Part shown: piece by piece, positions 44,539 through 52,463 of the stretch
How the letters are laid out: each line of letters starts with the position of its first letter
Numbering within the stretch: the first letter of the stretch is position 1
Source of the DNA: Symploca sp. SIO1C2
GTDB taxonomy: Bacteria; Cyanobacteriota; Cyanobacteriia; Cyanobacteriales; Coleofasciculaceae
Assembly (NCBI GenBank): GCA_010672925.1
Contig: JAAHFP010000024.1
Span: forward strand, 1-64,000
Direction of reading: 5' to 3'
Length of the DNA stretch: 64,000 bases
Notes under the pieces: generated by a model
What the model was told of the DNA's origin: nothing
Seen by the model: only the letters and a program-made list of their open reading frames with translations
The model's database searches: none
Program-made: the position numbers and the translations under genes

Positions 44539-44850
44539 ATGCAGACAAATCAAGTAGTCCGATGTCCCAATTGTGGTAGTTTTGCTGAGCGTCGCTACTT
44601 TAGCAGTACTGAAGCAAAATATAGTTCCTGTCCTGGAAATCAAATTACTCAAACTGAGTGTGCCGCATGTGATTATTTTATGGTTATGTGCTCTTTAAGC
44701 GGCAGTGTTTTAGAGGCATATGCGCCAGGGATGAGCGCTCCAATTAGTGCGAGGAAATTAAACCATCTGCACTGTAACCACAATCCAACTCTATTCCCCA
44801 AGAAGTTGACCACTATATATCCAAATGTAAGCAGCAGTGTTAGCGCCTGA
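44539..44850 (+). CDS. Small zinc-ribbon protein
   Basis: A 103-residue protein with two CxxC pairs (RCPNCGSFAER at ~8-18 and TECAACDYFMVMC at ~39-51), a minimal zinc ribbon. Similar small cyanobacterial proteins are sometimes mislabelled PriA. The last 35 residues, with HLHC and Asn/Ser, look atypical. It follows thioredoxin by 39 bp on the same strand. Function unknown. Confidence 0.65.
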   Translation: MQTNQVVRCPNCGSFAERRYFSSTEAKYSSCPGNQITQTECAACDYFMVMCSLSGSVLEAYAPGMSAPISARKLNHLHCNHNPTLFPKKLTTIYPNVSSSVSA

Positions 44851-44925
44851 GTGTGAAGTTATAGCAGTAGTTTAAACGAAAGATAACTGAAGTTTGAGCC
44901 AGGGTATTCAAAGGAGACAATAGCC

Positions 44926-45381
44926 ATGATGAAAGCTGAAGAAATAATGACTCAGGGGGTAGTAACTATTAGTGGTTCAGCAACAGTTGCTGAGGCAGTT
45001 GCACGGATGAAAGAGAAAAATTTACGTGCCTTAATTGTCGAGCGCCGCACTGATAGTGACCCCTATGGTATGGTTACCGAAACCGATATTATCTACAAAG
45101 TCGCTGCTTATGGATATGACCCCAAACAAATGCGAGTGTATGAGATAATGACCAAGCCCTGCATTGTGGTCAATCCTGATTTGGGAGTAGAATATGTCGC
45201 GAGGTTGTTTGCTAATACTCGTATCCGTAGGGCTCCAGTAGTCCAAGGCAATTTGCTAGGGGTAGTCTCGATTAGTGATATTCTCAAAAAGAGTGATTTT
45301 GTCGAGAAGCCAAAAAACAATTTTGAGCTTTACTGTGATGAGAACCCCAGTGCACTTGAGGCGCGGATGTATGAAGATTAA
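44926..45381 (+). CDS. CBS-domain protein with degraded CP12 tail
   Basis: A 151-residue protein: two CBS motifs (1-~128), nearly identical to the next gene, followed by a 21-residue tail NNFELYCDENPSALEARMYE. In the neighbour the matching tail is MKQYCDDNPDAPECRIYED, preceded by a full CP12 core. Here ~55 residues of CP12 are missing and the last Cys is Ala, so the C-terminal CP12 disulfide cannot form. Start ATG 44926 has GGAGACA upstream. Probably an AMP-binding sensor without CP12 function. Confidence 0.85.
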   Translation: MMKAEEIMTQGVVTISGSATVAEAVARMKEKNLRALIVERRTDSDPYGMVTETDIIYKVAAYGYDPKQMRVYEIMTKPCIVVNPDLGVEYVARLFANTRIRRAPVVQGNLLGVVSISDILKKSDFVEKPKNNFELYCDENPSALEARMYED

Positions 45382-45793
45382 TCTTGGCTCAAGAGCTGAG
45401 TAAATTTTCCAGAAAATTGATAGAACTATTGGTGAGGTGGTGCAATTCTACCTCACTTACCGTTAAATGACCTATCAATCTTTGCCCTTCTAATCTGAAA
45501 ATAGGAGTCACCGAGTCAGGAGTCACCGAGCCAGGAGAGAAAGATTTTCATCCATTGTTGTGAGCTTATGCTCATGGGAGTCTGATTTTAAAGTAGAAGC
45601 GGAGACGGGTCGAGAGGGATTTTCAGGCATGGTGGTGAAAATTTTTTTTTCATCGCGACTGCCTTAGAGCCTTTTGCTATAAGTAGCATAATCAAAATTA
45701 GTGATCGCGCCTTTCCAGTTATCATTTATTGATGATTAGTACAAACAACAAACAACAAATTACAAACAACAAATTACAAAGGAGGTTGTCACT
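45382..45793. other. Intergenic repeats between CBS and CBS-CP12 genes
   Basis: The 412-bp gap holds the CTAATCTGAAAATAG segment (45493), a hairpin-bearing segment TTTTCAGGCATGGTGGTGAAA (45623) related to 22.98 and 48.39 kb, and AACAACAAATTACAA repeats before a GGAGG ribosome-binding site at 45781. No gene. Confidence 0.6.
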
Positions 45794-46411
45794 ATGATGA
45801 AAGCTAAAGATATTATGACCAAGGATGTAGTCACCATCCGTGGTTCAGCAACGGTTGCTGAAGCAGTAGCACTAATGAAAGATAAGAATCTACGTGCTTT
45901 GATTGTCGAGCGCCGCAGTAATAATGACCCCTATGGTATTATTTCCGAAACTGACATTGTCTACAAGGTAGCTGCTTATGGACATGACCCGAAGCAGATG
46001 CGAGTCTATGAAATTATGACCAAGCCTTGTATTGTCGTGAATCCGGACTTAGGTGTGGAGTATGTAGCACGCTTATTTGCTAATACTCGTATTCGTCGGG
46101 CTCCTGTGATTGAAGGCAAGTTGCTAGGTGTCATCTCAGTTAGTGATATCCTCAAGAAGAGCGACTTCGTAGAAAAACCGAAAAGAATTTACCTTGAGGA
46201 TGAAGTAGAAGCGGCTCGTGAAGAGGCCAGAACTATTTGTGAATCGAAAGGTGCAACTTCTCCAGAATGTGCTGCGGCTTGGGATACAGTGGAAGAACTT
46301 CAAGCAGAAGCTGCTCATCAGCGCTCAGCAAAACAGGATCAATCTTCTTCCATGAAACAATACTGCGATGATAATCCAGATGCACCAGAGTGTCGCATTT
46401 ACGAAGATTAG
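45794..46411 (+). CDS. CBS-CP12 fusion protein
   Basis: A 205-residue fusion: a CBS pair (1-~128) and a full CP12 domain (~133-205) with the N-terminal cysteine pair ICESKGATSPEC, the conserved core AAWDTVEELQAEA and the C-terminal pair YCDDNPDAPECRIYED. CP12 binds GAPDH and phosphoribulokinase when oxidised and shuts down the Calvin cycle; the CBS part senses adenine nucleotides in related proteins. Thioredoxin is encoded 1.3 kb upstream. Strong Shine-Dalgarno GGAGG. This is the intact member of a tandem pair. Confidence 0.93.
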   Translation: MMKAKDIMTKDVVTIRGSATVAEAVALMKDKNLRALIVERRSNNDPYGIISETDIVYKVAAYGHDPKQMRVYEIMTKPCIVVNPDLGVEYVARLFANTRIRRAPVIEGKLLGVISVSDILKKSDFVEKPKRIYLEDEVEAAREEARTICESKGATSPECAAAWDTVEELQAEAAHQRSAKQDQSSSMKQYCDDNPDAPECRIYED

Positions 46412-46869
46412 AAAGCTTTACTGGGTGTGGGGTGTAGTGGCGTGTCACACCAAATCCGGTTTGCAGAGTGTCCCTATCGTAAAGCAGAAGTCAATCCAAA
46501 AGCTGATTTAACGGATTCTGGAAAGGCTACTGTATAAATCGGATTTGGTATCACACCTAAAAATGTGTAATAGATTTTAAATTTTAGATTTTAGTGAATG
46601 CCCCCTAAATCCCCCAATTCTGGGGGACTTTGACTCTGGGCTCCCCCAGAATTGGGGGCTGGGGGGCTTCGATAACTTTCCTATCGTAGCCAATGTTTCC
46701 AATTTTTAATTTCGCCACCAGCATCGCGCAGCGTAATGCACCAAATTCTGGGTACAATCATTTTAAAAAATCGCCTCAAATCCCCGACTTCTTGGTTGAA
46801 GAAAGCGATTAACAAAGACAGACCGGGAGAATAACGGGGATCTAACGAAAATCATCAATATTTTAGAAG
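46412..46869. other. Intergenic region with inverted-repeat element
   Basis: No gene over 458 bp. 46611-46626 (CCCCCAATTCTGGGGG) and 46643-46658 are exact reverse complements, with further outer complementary bases to about 46600 and 46667, a MITE-like folded element. TAGATTTTAAA tracts lie before it. Confidence 0.7.
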
Positions 46870-47700
46870 ATGTCCCAACCCAATAATCTGAACGAATACA
46901 AACAGCAAATCAGGTCATTCTACGATGCTAGAACTAGCTATGACAATGATTTTACCTTTCGTCGTGCCCTTCCTTTGGTAGAATTGGTAGAGCTGAAACC
47001 TGGACAGCAGATTTTAGATATTGCTACAGGAACTGGGATAATCGCGATCGCGGCTGCTGAAATAGTCGGTACTCAGGGTAAAGTTATCGGTGTAGATATT
47101 GCTCCAGGAATGCTGGCACAAGCACGGAGTAAGATTGCTGCTGCTGGGATACAAAACCTGGAACTGATAGAAGCGGATGCGGAAAAAATTACTTTCGAGG
47201 ATGAGAGTTTTGATGTAATTTTCTGTGCTACTGCTATTGTGTTGCTAGGTAATATTCCCGCAGCATTCCACAATTGGTATCGCTGGCTCAAACCCGATGG
47301 CATCATTGCTTTTTCCTGCTGGTCGATGACCTCCTTCTTTACTCCTATTATCCTTAAAGTCTGCGCCAAATATGGCTTTGAGCTACCTAATCTCCACGAA
47401 CCTTTGGGAAGTAAAGAAAAATGTTATACCTTACTTCAAGAGGTAGGATTTCGATATCTCGAAATCCAAACTGAGCAATTTGGCAAATATCTCAGTCTAG
47501 AAGATGCTCAAAATTTTTGGCAAGGCACATGGTTAAATGCCAATGGTCATCCCTTGTTGCACCTATCAGCTGAGGAAATTGAGCCATTGAAGGCTGACTT
47601 CAAAGCAGAAATTGCTACTCTAGCTACAGATAAAGGAGTATGGCAGGAAATGACTACGTTTTTTGTCACTGGAAGTAAACCAAGAGGAGTAAATCAATGA
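46870..47700 (+). CDS. SAM-dependent methyltransferase (class I)
   Basis: A 276-residue Rossmann methyltransferase. Motif [17 protein letters not shown] (~43-58), [17 protein letters not shown] (~68-84), [12 protein letters not shown] (~113-124). It resembles UbiE-type small-molecule methyltransferases but the substrate is not fixed. Its stop overlaps the leuD start by four bases (ATGA), so the two are translated together; the functional link is not obvious. Confidence 0.85.
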   Translation: MSQPNNLNEYKQQIRSFYDARTSYDNDFTFRRALPLVELVELKPGQQILDIATGTGIIAIAAAEIVGTQGKVIGVDIAPGMLAQARSKIAAAGIQNLELIEADAEKITFEDESFDVIFCATAIVLLGNIPAAFHNWYRWLKPDGIIAFSCWSMTSFFTPIILKVCAKYGFELPNLHEPLGSKEKCYTLLQEVGFRYLEIQTEQFGKYLSLEDAQNFWQGTWLNANGHPLLHLSAEEIEPLKADFKAEIATLATDKGVWQEMTTFFVTGSKPRGVNQ

Positions 47701-48311
47701 GTCAGATAATCCAGGTTTCAGGAAGAGGAATTCCCTTAGTAGGTAATGATATTGATACAGACCGAATTATACCTGCTCGGTTCTTACGCCATATCACCTT
47801 TGAGACTTTAGGAGAGCAGGTTTTTGTCGATGATCGTACCCAAGCTGGAGGAGAGCATCCCTTTGATCAACCCCAATACCAAGGAGCTAATATTTTAGTA
47901 GTAAACGGCAACTTTGGCTGTGGCTCCTCACGAGAACATGCGCCACAATCCCTGGGCAGATGGGGTATCCAAGCCATAGTAGGAGAGAGTTTTGCCGAAA
48001 TCTTCTTTGGTAATTGTGTTGCAATTGGCATCCCCTGTGTAACGGCTGAGCCTGATATAGTCAAACAATTGCAAGCAATATTACAGGAAAATCCTCAAGC
48101 TTCCATGAGCGTCGATTTAGAAGCAATGGAAGTCCAGTGCGGAGACTTCCAAACCTCGGTTTCTATGGGTGAAGGACCAAGGAAAATGTTGAGTGGAGGT
48201 ACTTGGGATAGTTGTGGACAACTTGTCAGCCAAGTTGAGCAAATTCGGGCAACTGCTGCTAAGTTACCTTACATAGAATGGGGAAATCGAGCAATGACAA
48301 CGGCTGGTTGA
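47697..48311 (+). CDS. leuD: 3-isopropylmalate dehydratase, small subunit
   Basis: A 204-residue subunit of isopropylmalate isomerase in leucine synthesis, with [15 protein letters not shown] (~17-31) and [15 protein letters not shown] (~74-88), the aconitase swivel-domain motifs. It needs the LeuC large subunit for the 4Fe-4S cluster; leuC is not in the window. The gene overlaps the upstream methyltransferase by ATGA. A GGCAGAAGGCAGGAGGC heptamer array follows its stop. Confidence 0.93.
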   Translation: MSQIIQVSGRGIPLVGNDIDTDRIIPARFLRHITFETLGEQVFVDDRTQAGGEHPFDQPQYQGANILVVNGNFGCGSSREHAPQSLGRWGIQAIVGESFAEIFFGNCVAIGIPCVTAEPDIVKQLQAILQENPQASMSVDLEAMEVQCGDFQTSVSMGEGPRKMLSGGTWDSCGQLVSQVEQIRATAAKLPYIEWGNRAMTTAG

Positions 48312-48315
48312 TAAG

Positions 48316-48370
48316 TAAGGCAGGAGGCAGAAGGCAGGAGGCAGGAGGCAGAAGGCAGGAGGCAGAAGGT
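48316..48370. repeat. Heptamer repeat (AGGCAGA/AGGCAGG)
   Basis: About seven heptamer units, reverse complement of the CTTCTGC-type unit seen elsewhere, between leuD and the L,D-transpeptidase gene. Confidence 0.9.
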
Positions 48371-48456
48371 AGTCCCAATGAAAAAAATTTTCACCACCAT
48401 GCATGAAAATTCCTCTCGACCCGTCTCCGTGTCCCCGCGTCTATTTTCAGATTAGA

Positions 48457-49095
48457 ATGCCTATGGATGTAAGAAACAATGCCAATCCTATTTCCTTCCA
48501 CTTTCTGCTTCCTACCTTCTGCCTTTTTGCACTGGTATGGGGTCAGTCACAGGCTGTTGCTAGTCCCAACCCGAATGAGGGGATTAGTAACCAAACAACA
48601 CTTCAGAAAAAACCGAGTGAATCTTTACCCTGGCAACAGTTACCACCTCTAGGAGAGCCTTGGCAATATCTACCGGAACTCGAACTAATTCCTGAATCCA
48701 CCTTACAGGATACTCGTTTGGTACTAAAGTTGAGCGAGCGTCGCGTCTATTTTTACCAAGACAATCAAGTTCAAGCAAGTTATCCAGTTGCCATCGGCAG
48801 AAGTGGCTGGGAAACCCCTACAGGTAATTTTGAAGTTATACAAATGGTGTCTTATCCCACTTGGGAACATCCTTTTACAGGAGAACTTGTTCCTCCAGGT
48901 CCTGATAATCCTTTAGGTGTAAGATGGATCGGTTTTGCAGTAAAAGGAGAAAATTATATTGGTTTTCATGGCACTCCTAATGAAGAACTAATTGGGCAAG
49001 CAGTTTCCCACGGCTGCGTTAGGATGCTCAATGAGGATGTGGTGAATTTATTTGAGCAAGTGGAGATAGGAACAGCTGTAATGGTAGAACCTTAG
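48457..49095 (+). CDS. L,D-transpeptidase (YkuD domain)
   Basis: About 212 residues: a signal peptide or anchor (LLPTFCLFALVWGQSQAVAS), a Pro-rich linker, and a YkuD catalytic domain with LVLKLSERRVYFYQ, the catalytic motif SHGCVRMLNED (His and Cys present) and FHGTPNEELIG. It crosslinks peptidoglycan or attaches proteins in the periplasm. An ATG at 48403 exists, but that stretch is a dispersed repeat shared with 22.98 and 45.6 kb, so I start at 48457 (MPMDVRNN). Confidence 0.85.
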   Translation: MPMDVRNNANPISFHFLLPTFCLFALVWGQSQAVASPNPNEGISNQTTLQKKPSESLPWQQLPPLGEPWQYLPELELIPESTLQDTRLVLKLSERRVYFYQDNQVQASYPVAIGRSGWETPTGNFEVIQMVSYPTWEHPFTGELVPPGPDNPLGVRWIGFAVKGENYIGFHGTPNEELIGQAVSHGCVRMLNEDVVNLFEQVEIGTAVMVEP

Positions 49096-49218
49096 GTGTT
49101 AGGTGGTAGGTGGTAGGTGGTAGGGATAATACCTGACATTGATTTCAAGTCTTAATTCTTAATTCTTAATTCTTAATTCTCCATTCTCCATTCTCCATTC
49201 TCCATTCTCCATTCCCCA
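49096..49218. repeat. STRRs between convergent transpeptidase and rph genes
   Basis: GGTGGTA units (49096-49122), four TTAATTC units (49153-49180) and CCATTCT units to 49215. The last array enters the rph reading frame and codes for its C-terminus. Confidence 0.9.
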
Positions 49219-49927
49219 GAGCCAAACGCTGTGCCTCGAACAACTCCTTAATACCTTGTTGAGCTACGTCCAATATCTGATTAAGCTGGTTAACACTAAA
49301 GCTTCCTTCCTCAGCTGTTCCTTGAATTTCAATGATCTCCATCTTGTCATTCATAACAATATTGCAGTCCACCTGAGCCGCCACATCTTCGATGTAGTCT
49401 AAATCTAAATAGGGCTCCCCTTCTAATAATCCCACAGAAACAGCAGCAATTTGGTGACTTAGAGGCGATCGCGTCAATTTACCAGTTTTTACTAATTTAT
49501 CCAAAGCATCGGCAAGAGCAACATATCCTCCCGTAATTGAGGTGGTACGAGTTCCTGCATCCGCCTGTAAAACATCGGCATCGACGGTCAACGTCAGTTC
49601 TCCCAAAGCCTTAAGATCTAAAGCTGCTCTTAAACTGCGTCCAATCAGCCGTTGAATTTCCTGAGTACGTCCCGAAAGCTTGAGAAATTCTCGTTTTTGC
49701 CGTTCCGGTGTAGCTCCTGGTAACATTCTATACTCCGCAGTTAACCAGCCGCTGCCTGTGTCTTGGAGAAACTTGGGTACTCCTTCTTGTACCGTAACAG
49801 TACAAAGCACCTCAGTGTTACCACACTTAGCTAAAACTGAACCAGGAGCAAAGCGAGTAAATTCCCGCTTAAAGCTGATAGGACGTAATTGATCAGGTTT
49901 TCGGTTATCCGGACGTTGCCAAGGCAT
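49166..49927 (-). CDS. rph: Ribonuclease PH
   Basis: A 253-residue 3'-to-5' phosphorolytic RNase that trims tRNA precursors. It has [20 protein letters not shown]-type motifs ([20 protein letters not shown], ~122-141) and SRA-like [21 protein letters not shown]. The natural end is near [11 protein letters not shown]; the last ~13 residues ([15 protein letters not shown]) are coded by a tandem CCATTCT repeat and are not part of the family. Probably functional. Confidence 0.9.
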   Translation of the reverse strand: MPWQRPDNRKPDQLRPISFKREFTRFAPGSVLAKCGNTEVLCTVTVQEGVPKFLQDTGSGWLTAEYRMLPGATPERQKREFLKLSGRTQEIQRLIGRSLRAALDLKALGELTLTVDADVLQADAGTRTTSITGGYVALADALDKLVKTGKLTRSPLSHQIAAVSVGLLEGEPYLDLDYIEDVAAQVDCNIVMNDKMEIIEIQGTAEEGSFSVNQLNQILDVAQQGIKELFEAQRLALGNGEWRMENGEWRIKN

Positions 49928-49929
49928 AA

Positions 49930-49975
49930 GTTTGTTGTTTGTTGTTTGTTATTGGTTGTTTGTTATTGGTTGTTA
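49930..49975. repeat. STRR (TTGTTTG-type) between rph and adk-like gene
   Basis: Six or so units of TGTTGTTTG/TTATTGG separate the rph start from the adk-like stop, with no other sequence in between. Confidence 0.85.
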
Positions 49976-50581
49976 ATTCTTAATTCGACCTTCTCCATTC
50001 CCAATTTTCTCTAAAATCTCTTGATTTACTTCTTCTGGCGACTGGTTGCCATTGATAGTTAGTAGCCGGTAGCGATATCCATAGTACTCCAGGATAGGAA
50101 CGGTACGCTCATGGAACAAATCAATACGGCGCTGTACAATTTCCGGGTGATTGTCAGGTCGAGAATCAGCCTGAGAGACTTTACTGCCTAGATTACTCAA
50201 TTTCCCAATACAGCGATCGCTCATTACTGATTCTGATACCTCCAGGTAAATTGCCCAATCGAGTTTTTGCTGCAACTTCTCTAGTAAAAAATCTAACTCC
50301 TCTGCCTGGAAAGCAGTACGAGGATAGCCTTCTAGCAACCAACCCCTAGCAGTATCAGATTGTAAAAGACGCTCCCGCATAAATTCGATAAGTAGTGTAT
50401 CCGGCACTAACTCTCCCTTTTCCACATAGGGCTGTACCTGAAGTCCTAAATCAGATTGGGAAGCGATCGCTTCTCGCAATATATCACCAGTGGAAACTAA
50501 AGGGATACTCTGCTGTTGGCACAATTTTTGTGATTGTGTACCTTTCCCCGCACCCGGACCTCCTAGAATCACCAGTCTCAC
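49973..50581 (-). CDS. adk: Third adenylate kinase paralogue
   Basis: A 202-residue member: P-loop GGPGAGKGTQ (~7-16), STGDILREAI, but the usual DGFPRT is EGYPRT (LLEGYPRTAFQAEELDFLL) and the lid is short (IGKLSNLGSKVSQADSRPDN). It keeps the arginine in IVQRRIDLFHERT. The final residues (GNGEGRIKN) come from repeat DNA. It is divergent from the other two copies (41.9 and 43.0 kb) and could act on another nucleoside monophosphate. It is 46 bp downstream of the rph gene. Confidence 0.85.
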   Translation of the reverse strand: MRLVILGGPGAGKGTQSQKLCQQQSIPLVSTGDILREAIASQSDLGLQVQPYVEKGELVPDTLLIEFMRERLLQSDTARGWLLEGYPRTAFQAEELDFLLEKLQQKLDWAIYLEVSESVMSDRCIGKLSNLGSKVSQADSRPDNHPEIVQRRIDLFHERTVPILEYYGYRYRLLTINGNQSPEEVNQEILEKIGNGEGRIKN

Positions 50582-50948
50582 GATTACCCAACTCCTACTT
50601 CCGTTTGCTCAATCTATTAGACATGCCGCACCCTAGCTGGCACATTCGGTATTGTGATGATTTTCAACAGCAATAAAGTAACTTTTGCTACAAAACTTAT
50701 CAAGTTTAACAGATCGTTAATTTAATCAATCTCTATACTTTGACTAAAATTGGCAGCATCCCAATTAAAGCAAATGTCAACAACAGCTGGGATAGAGAGG
50801 AGTTTGGTACAGATAAAGTACGACATATGAGTTAGATGTAGCGTTTAATGAAGTAGGCAACTCAAAAAATACGCTATATATATATAGGTCAGAGCATTGA
50901 CTCTGTAACCAATTTCTCCTGAGCTATACCAAGCTCATTGCGTGTTAT
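50582..50948. other. Intergenic region
   Basis: 367 bp without a gene; AT-rich with a TATATATATA run near 50877-50886. It likely holds the promoters for the divergent adk-like and CobO-like genes. No fold of known RNA was recognised. Confidence 0.35.
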
Positions 50949-51494
50949 TTGTTGATTATGGTTTCTCAGTTAGAAGCTCCCAGCCTTGATTCTCCCCGTC
51001 AGTTAACTTATCGCGTTGAAGGACTAGTACAAGTATTCACCAGCTCCCACCGGAGCTTTTTTACCAGCGTTATTGCTCAAGCCCTCAGAATTGCCGGACA
51101 AGGCACAAGTGTGCTAGTAGTGCAATTCCTCAAAGGAGGAATAGAACAAGGTCATAACCATCCTATTCGTTTAGGACAGCACCTCGATTGGATTCGCTGT
51201 AACCTACCCCGTTACATTGACACGCCCGAGTTAGATGAAGCAGAATCCGAAGCTTTAATGCAGTTGTGGCAATATACTCAAAATGTAGTTTACCAGGGGA
51301 AATACTCCTTGGTAGTTTTGGACGAACTCAGCTTAGCGATCAACTTTGGCTTAATCCCCCAAGAGGAAGTATTGGCTTTTCTGGAAAAACGCCCTAGTCA
51401 TGTTGATATCATTCTGACAGGACCCAAGATGTCTCAAGCCATCCTTGATGTCGCTGACCAAATTACAGAAATTCGTCGCAGCCATCAACCCTAG
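50949..51494 (+). CDS. CobO/BtuR-like protein without a P-loop
   Basis: A 181-residue homologue of cob(I)alamin adenosyltransferase (CobO). It keeps VLVVQFLKGGIEQG, LDWIRCNLPRYI, YSLVVLDELSLAINFGLI and IILTGPKMSQAI, but the Walker A, normally GDGKGKTTAA, is SSHRSFFTSV here, so ATP binding in the usual mode is doubtful. Similar P-loop-less forms exist in other cyanobacteria as I recall. Residue ~20 onward matches the family; M1 (ATG 50949) or the later MVSQ start (50958) fit. B12 genes are elsewhere in the window. Confidence 0.75.
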   Translation: MLIMVSQLEAPSLDSPRQLTYRVEGLVQVFTSSHRSFFTSVIAQALRIAGQGTSVLVVQFLKGGIEQGHNHPIRLGQHLDWIRCNLPRYIDTPELDEAESEALMQLWQYTQNVVYQGKYSLVVLDELSLAINFGLIPQEEVLAFLEKRPSHVDIILTGPKMSQAILDVADQITEIRRSHQP

Positions 51495-51861
51495 TTAGGT
51501 GGTAGGTAGTAGGTATTAGGTGTTAGGCAATGGTGACAAGTTAAAAGGTCGTGCTTTTTGTCAAGTACCATATATAGTGTTTGATAACTCAAAAAACCTT
51601 ATATATGGAAAAGCTAAAGGGGCAAAAAAGTCTATATTTTCCATTCTCCATTCTCCATTCTCCATTCTCCATTCCCTTGACAACGGCATTTTTGCCTTAA
51701 CTTGTCACCAATGGGTGTTAGGTGGTAGGTGGTAGGTGTTATAAAACATTAAAAGTCTTGACATACATTCTTCCTTATCTCACCTCCTGCCTCATGCCTC
51801 CTGCCTCTTGTCTGAAGACTATGACGCTACTTTATATTTTTGGTGTTAGGTATTAAGTTAC
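51495..51861. other. Intergenic region with MITE-like element and STRRs
   Basis: GGTAGGT units frame a folded element (51531-51710); STRRs of CCATTCT type lie inside. The stretch before dcd (GGTAGGTGTTAT, then CTCATGCCTCCTGCC) is also repeat-like. No gene. Confidence 0.6.
51531..51710. mobile_element. MITE-like inverted-repeat element
   Basis: Terminal inverted repeats TGGTGACAAGTTAA (51531-51544) and TTAACTTGTCACCA (51697-51710), with further partial pairing inward to TTGTCAAG/CTTGACAA and a nested CCATATATA/TATATATGG pair. About 180 bp without a coding frame. It is flanked by GTGTTAGG units on both sides. Target-site duplication is not clear. Confidence 0.6.
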
Positions 51862-52443
51862 ATGCTCAAGAATGATATCTGGATTAAGGAAATGGCACAT
51901 CAGGGAATGATTTCTCCCTTTGAACCTAGGCTAGTTCGTCACTTAGAAGGACTGCCGGTTATTTCCTATGGTCTGAGCAGCTACGGCTATGATGTTAGAC
52001 TATCACCTCTAGAGTTTCGGGTCTTTCGGCATATCCCTGGTACTGTCGTTGACCCGAAAAACTTCAATCCGGACAATCTAGAACCAGTCCAGCTACATAC
52101 GGATATTAATGGTAGTTACTTTATTTTACCAGCCCATTCTTATGGACTGGGAGTGGCTTTAGAAAGGTTGGAAGTGCCTGAAGATATCTCGGTTTTGTGC
52201 ATCGGTAAAAGCACCTATGCTCGTGTTGGTTTAATTGCCAATCTCACTCCAGCTGAAGCCGGATGGCGTGGACATTTAACTTTAGAATTTTCTAACTCTT
52301 CGAGTGCCGACTGTCGTATTTATGCTAATGAAGGAGTAGTGCAATTGCTGTTTCTTTCTGGAAACCCTTGCTCTGTAAGTTATGAAAAAAGGCAAGGTAA
52401 ATACCAAGACCAGCCAGAAACAGTAGTGTTTTCTAAAGTTTGA
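51862..52443 (+). CDS. dcd: dCTP deaminase
   Basis: A 193-residue trimeric deaminase converting dCTP to dUTP. Visible are LSSYGYDVRLS (~38-48), SYGLGVALERLEVP, IGKSTYARVGLIA (~114-126) and TPAEAGWRGHLTLEFSN (~129-145), which form the active site. It is the first of a dcd-thyX pair: dUTP leads to dUMP, the substrate of ThyX, 20 bp downstream. Confidence 0.93.
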   Translation: MLKNDIWIKEMAHQGMISPFEPRLVRHLEGLPVISYGLSSYGYDVRLSPLEFRVFRHIPGTVVDPKNFNPDNLEPVQLHTDINGSYFILPAHSYGLGVALERLEVPEDISVLCIGKSTYARVGLIANLTPAEAGWRGHLTLEFSNSSSADCRIYANEGVVQLLFLSGNPCSVSYEKRQGKYQDQPETVVFSKV

Positions 52444-52463
52444 AGCAGATGGGTTAAAATAAG

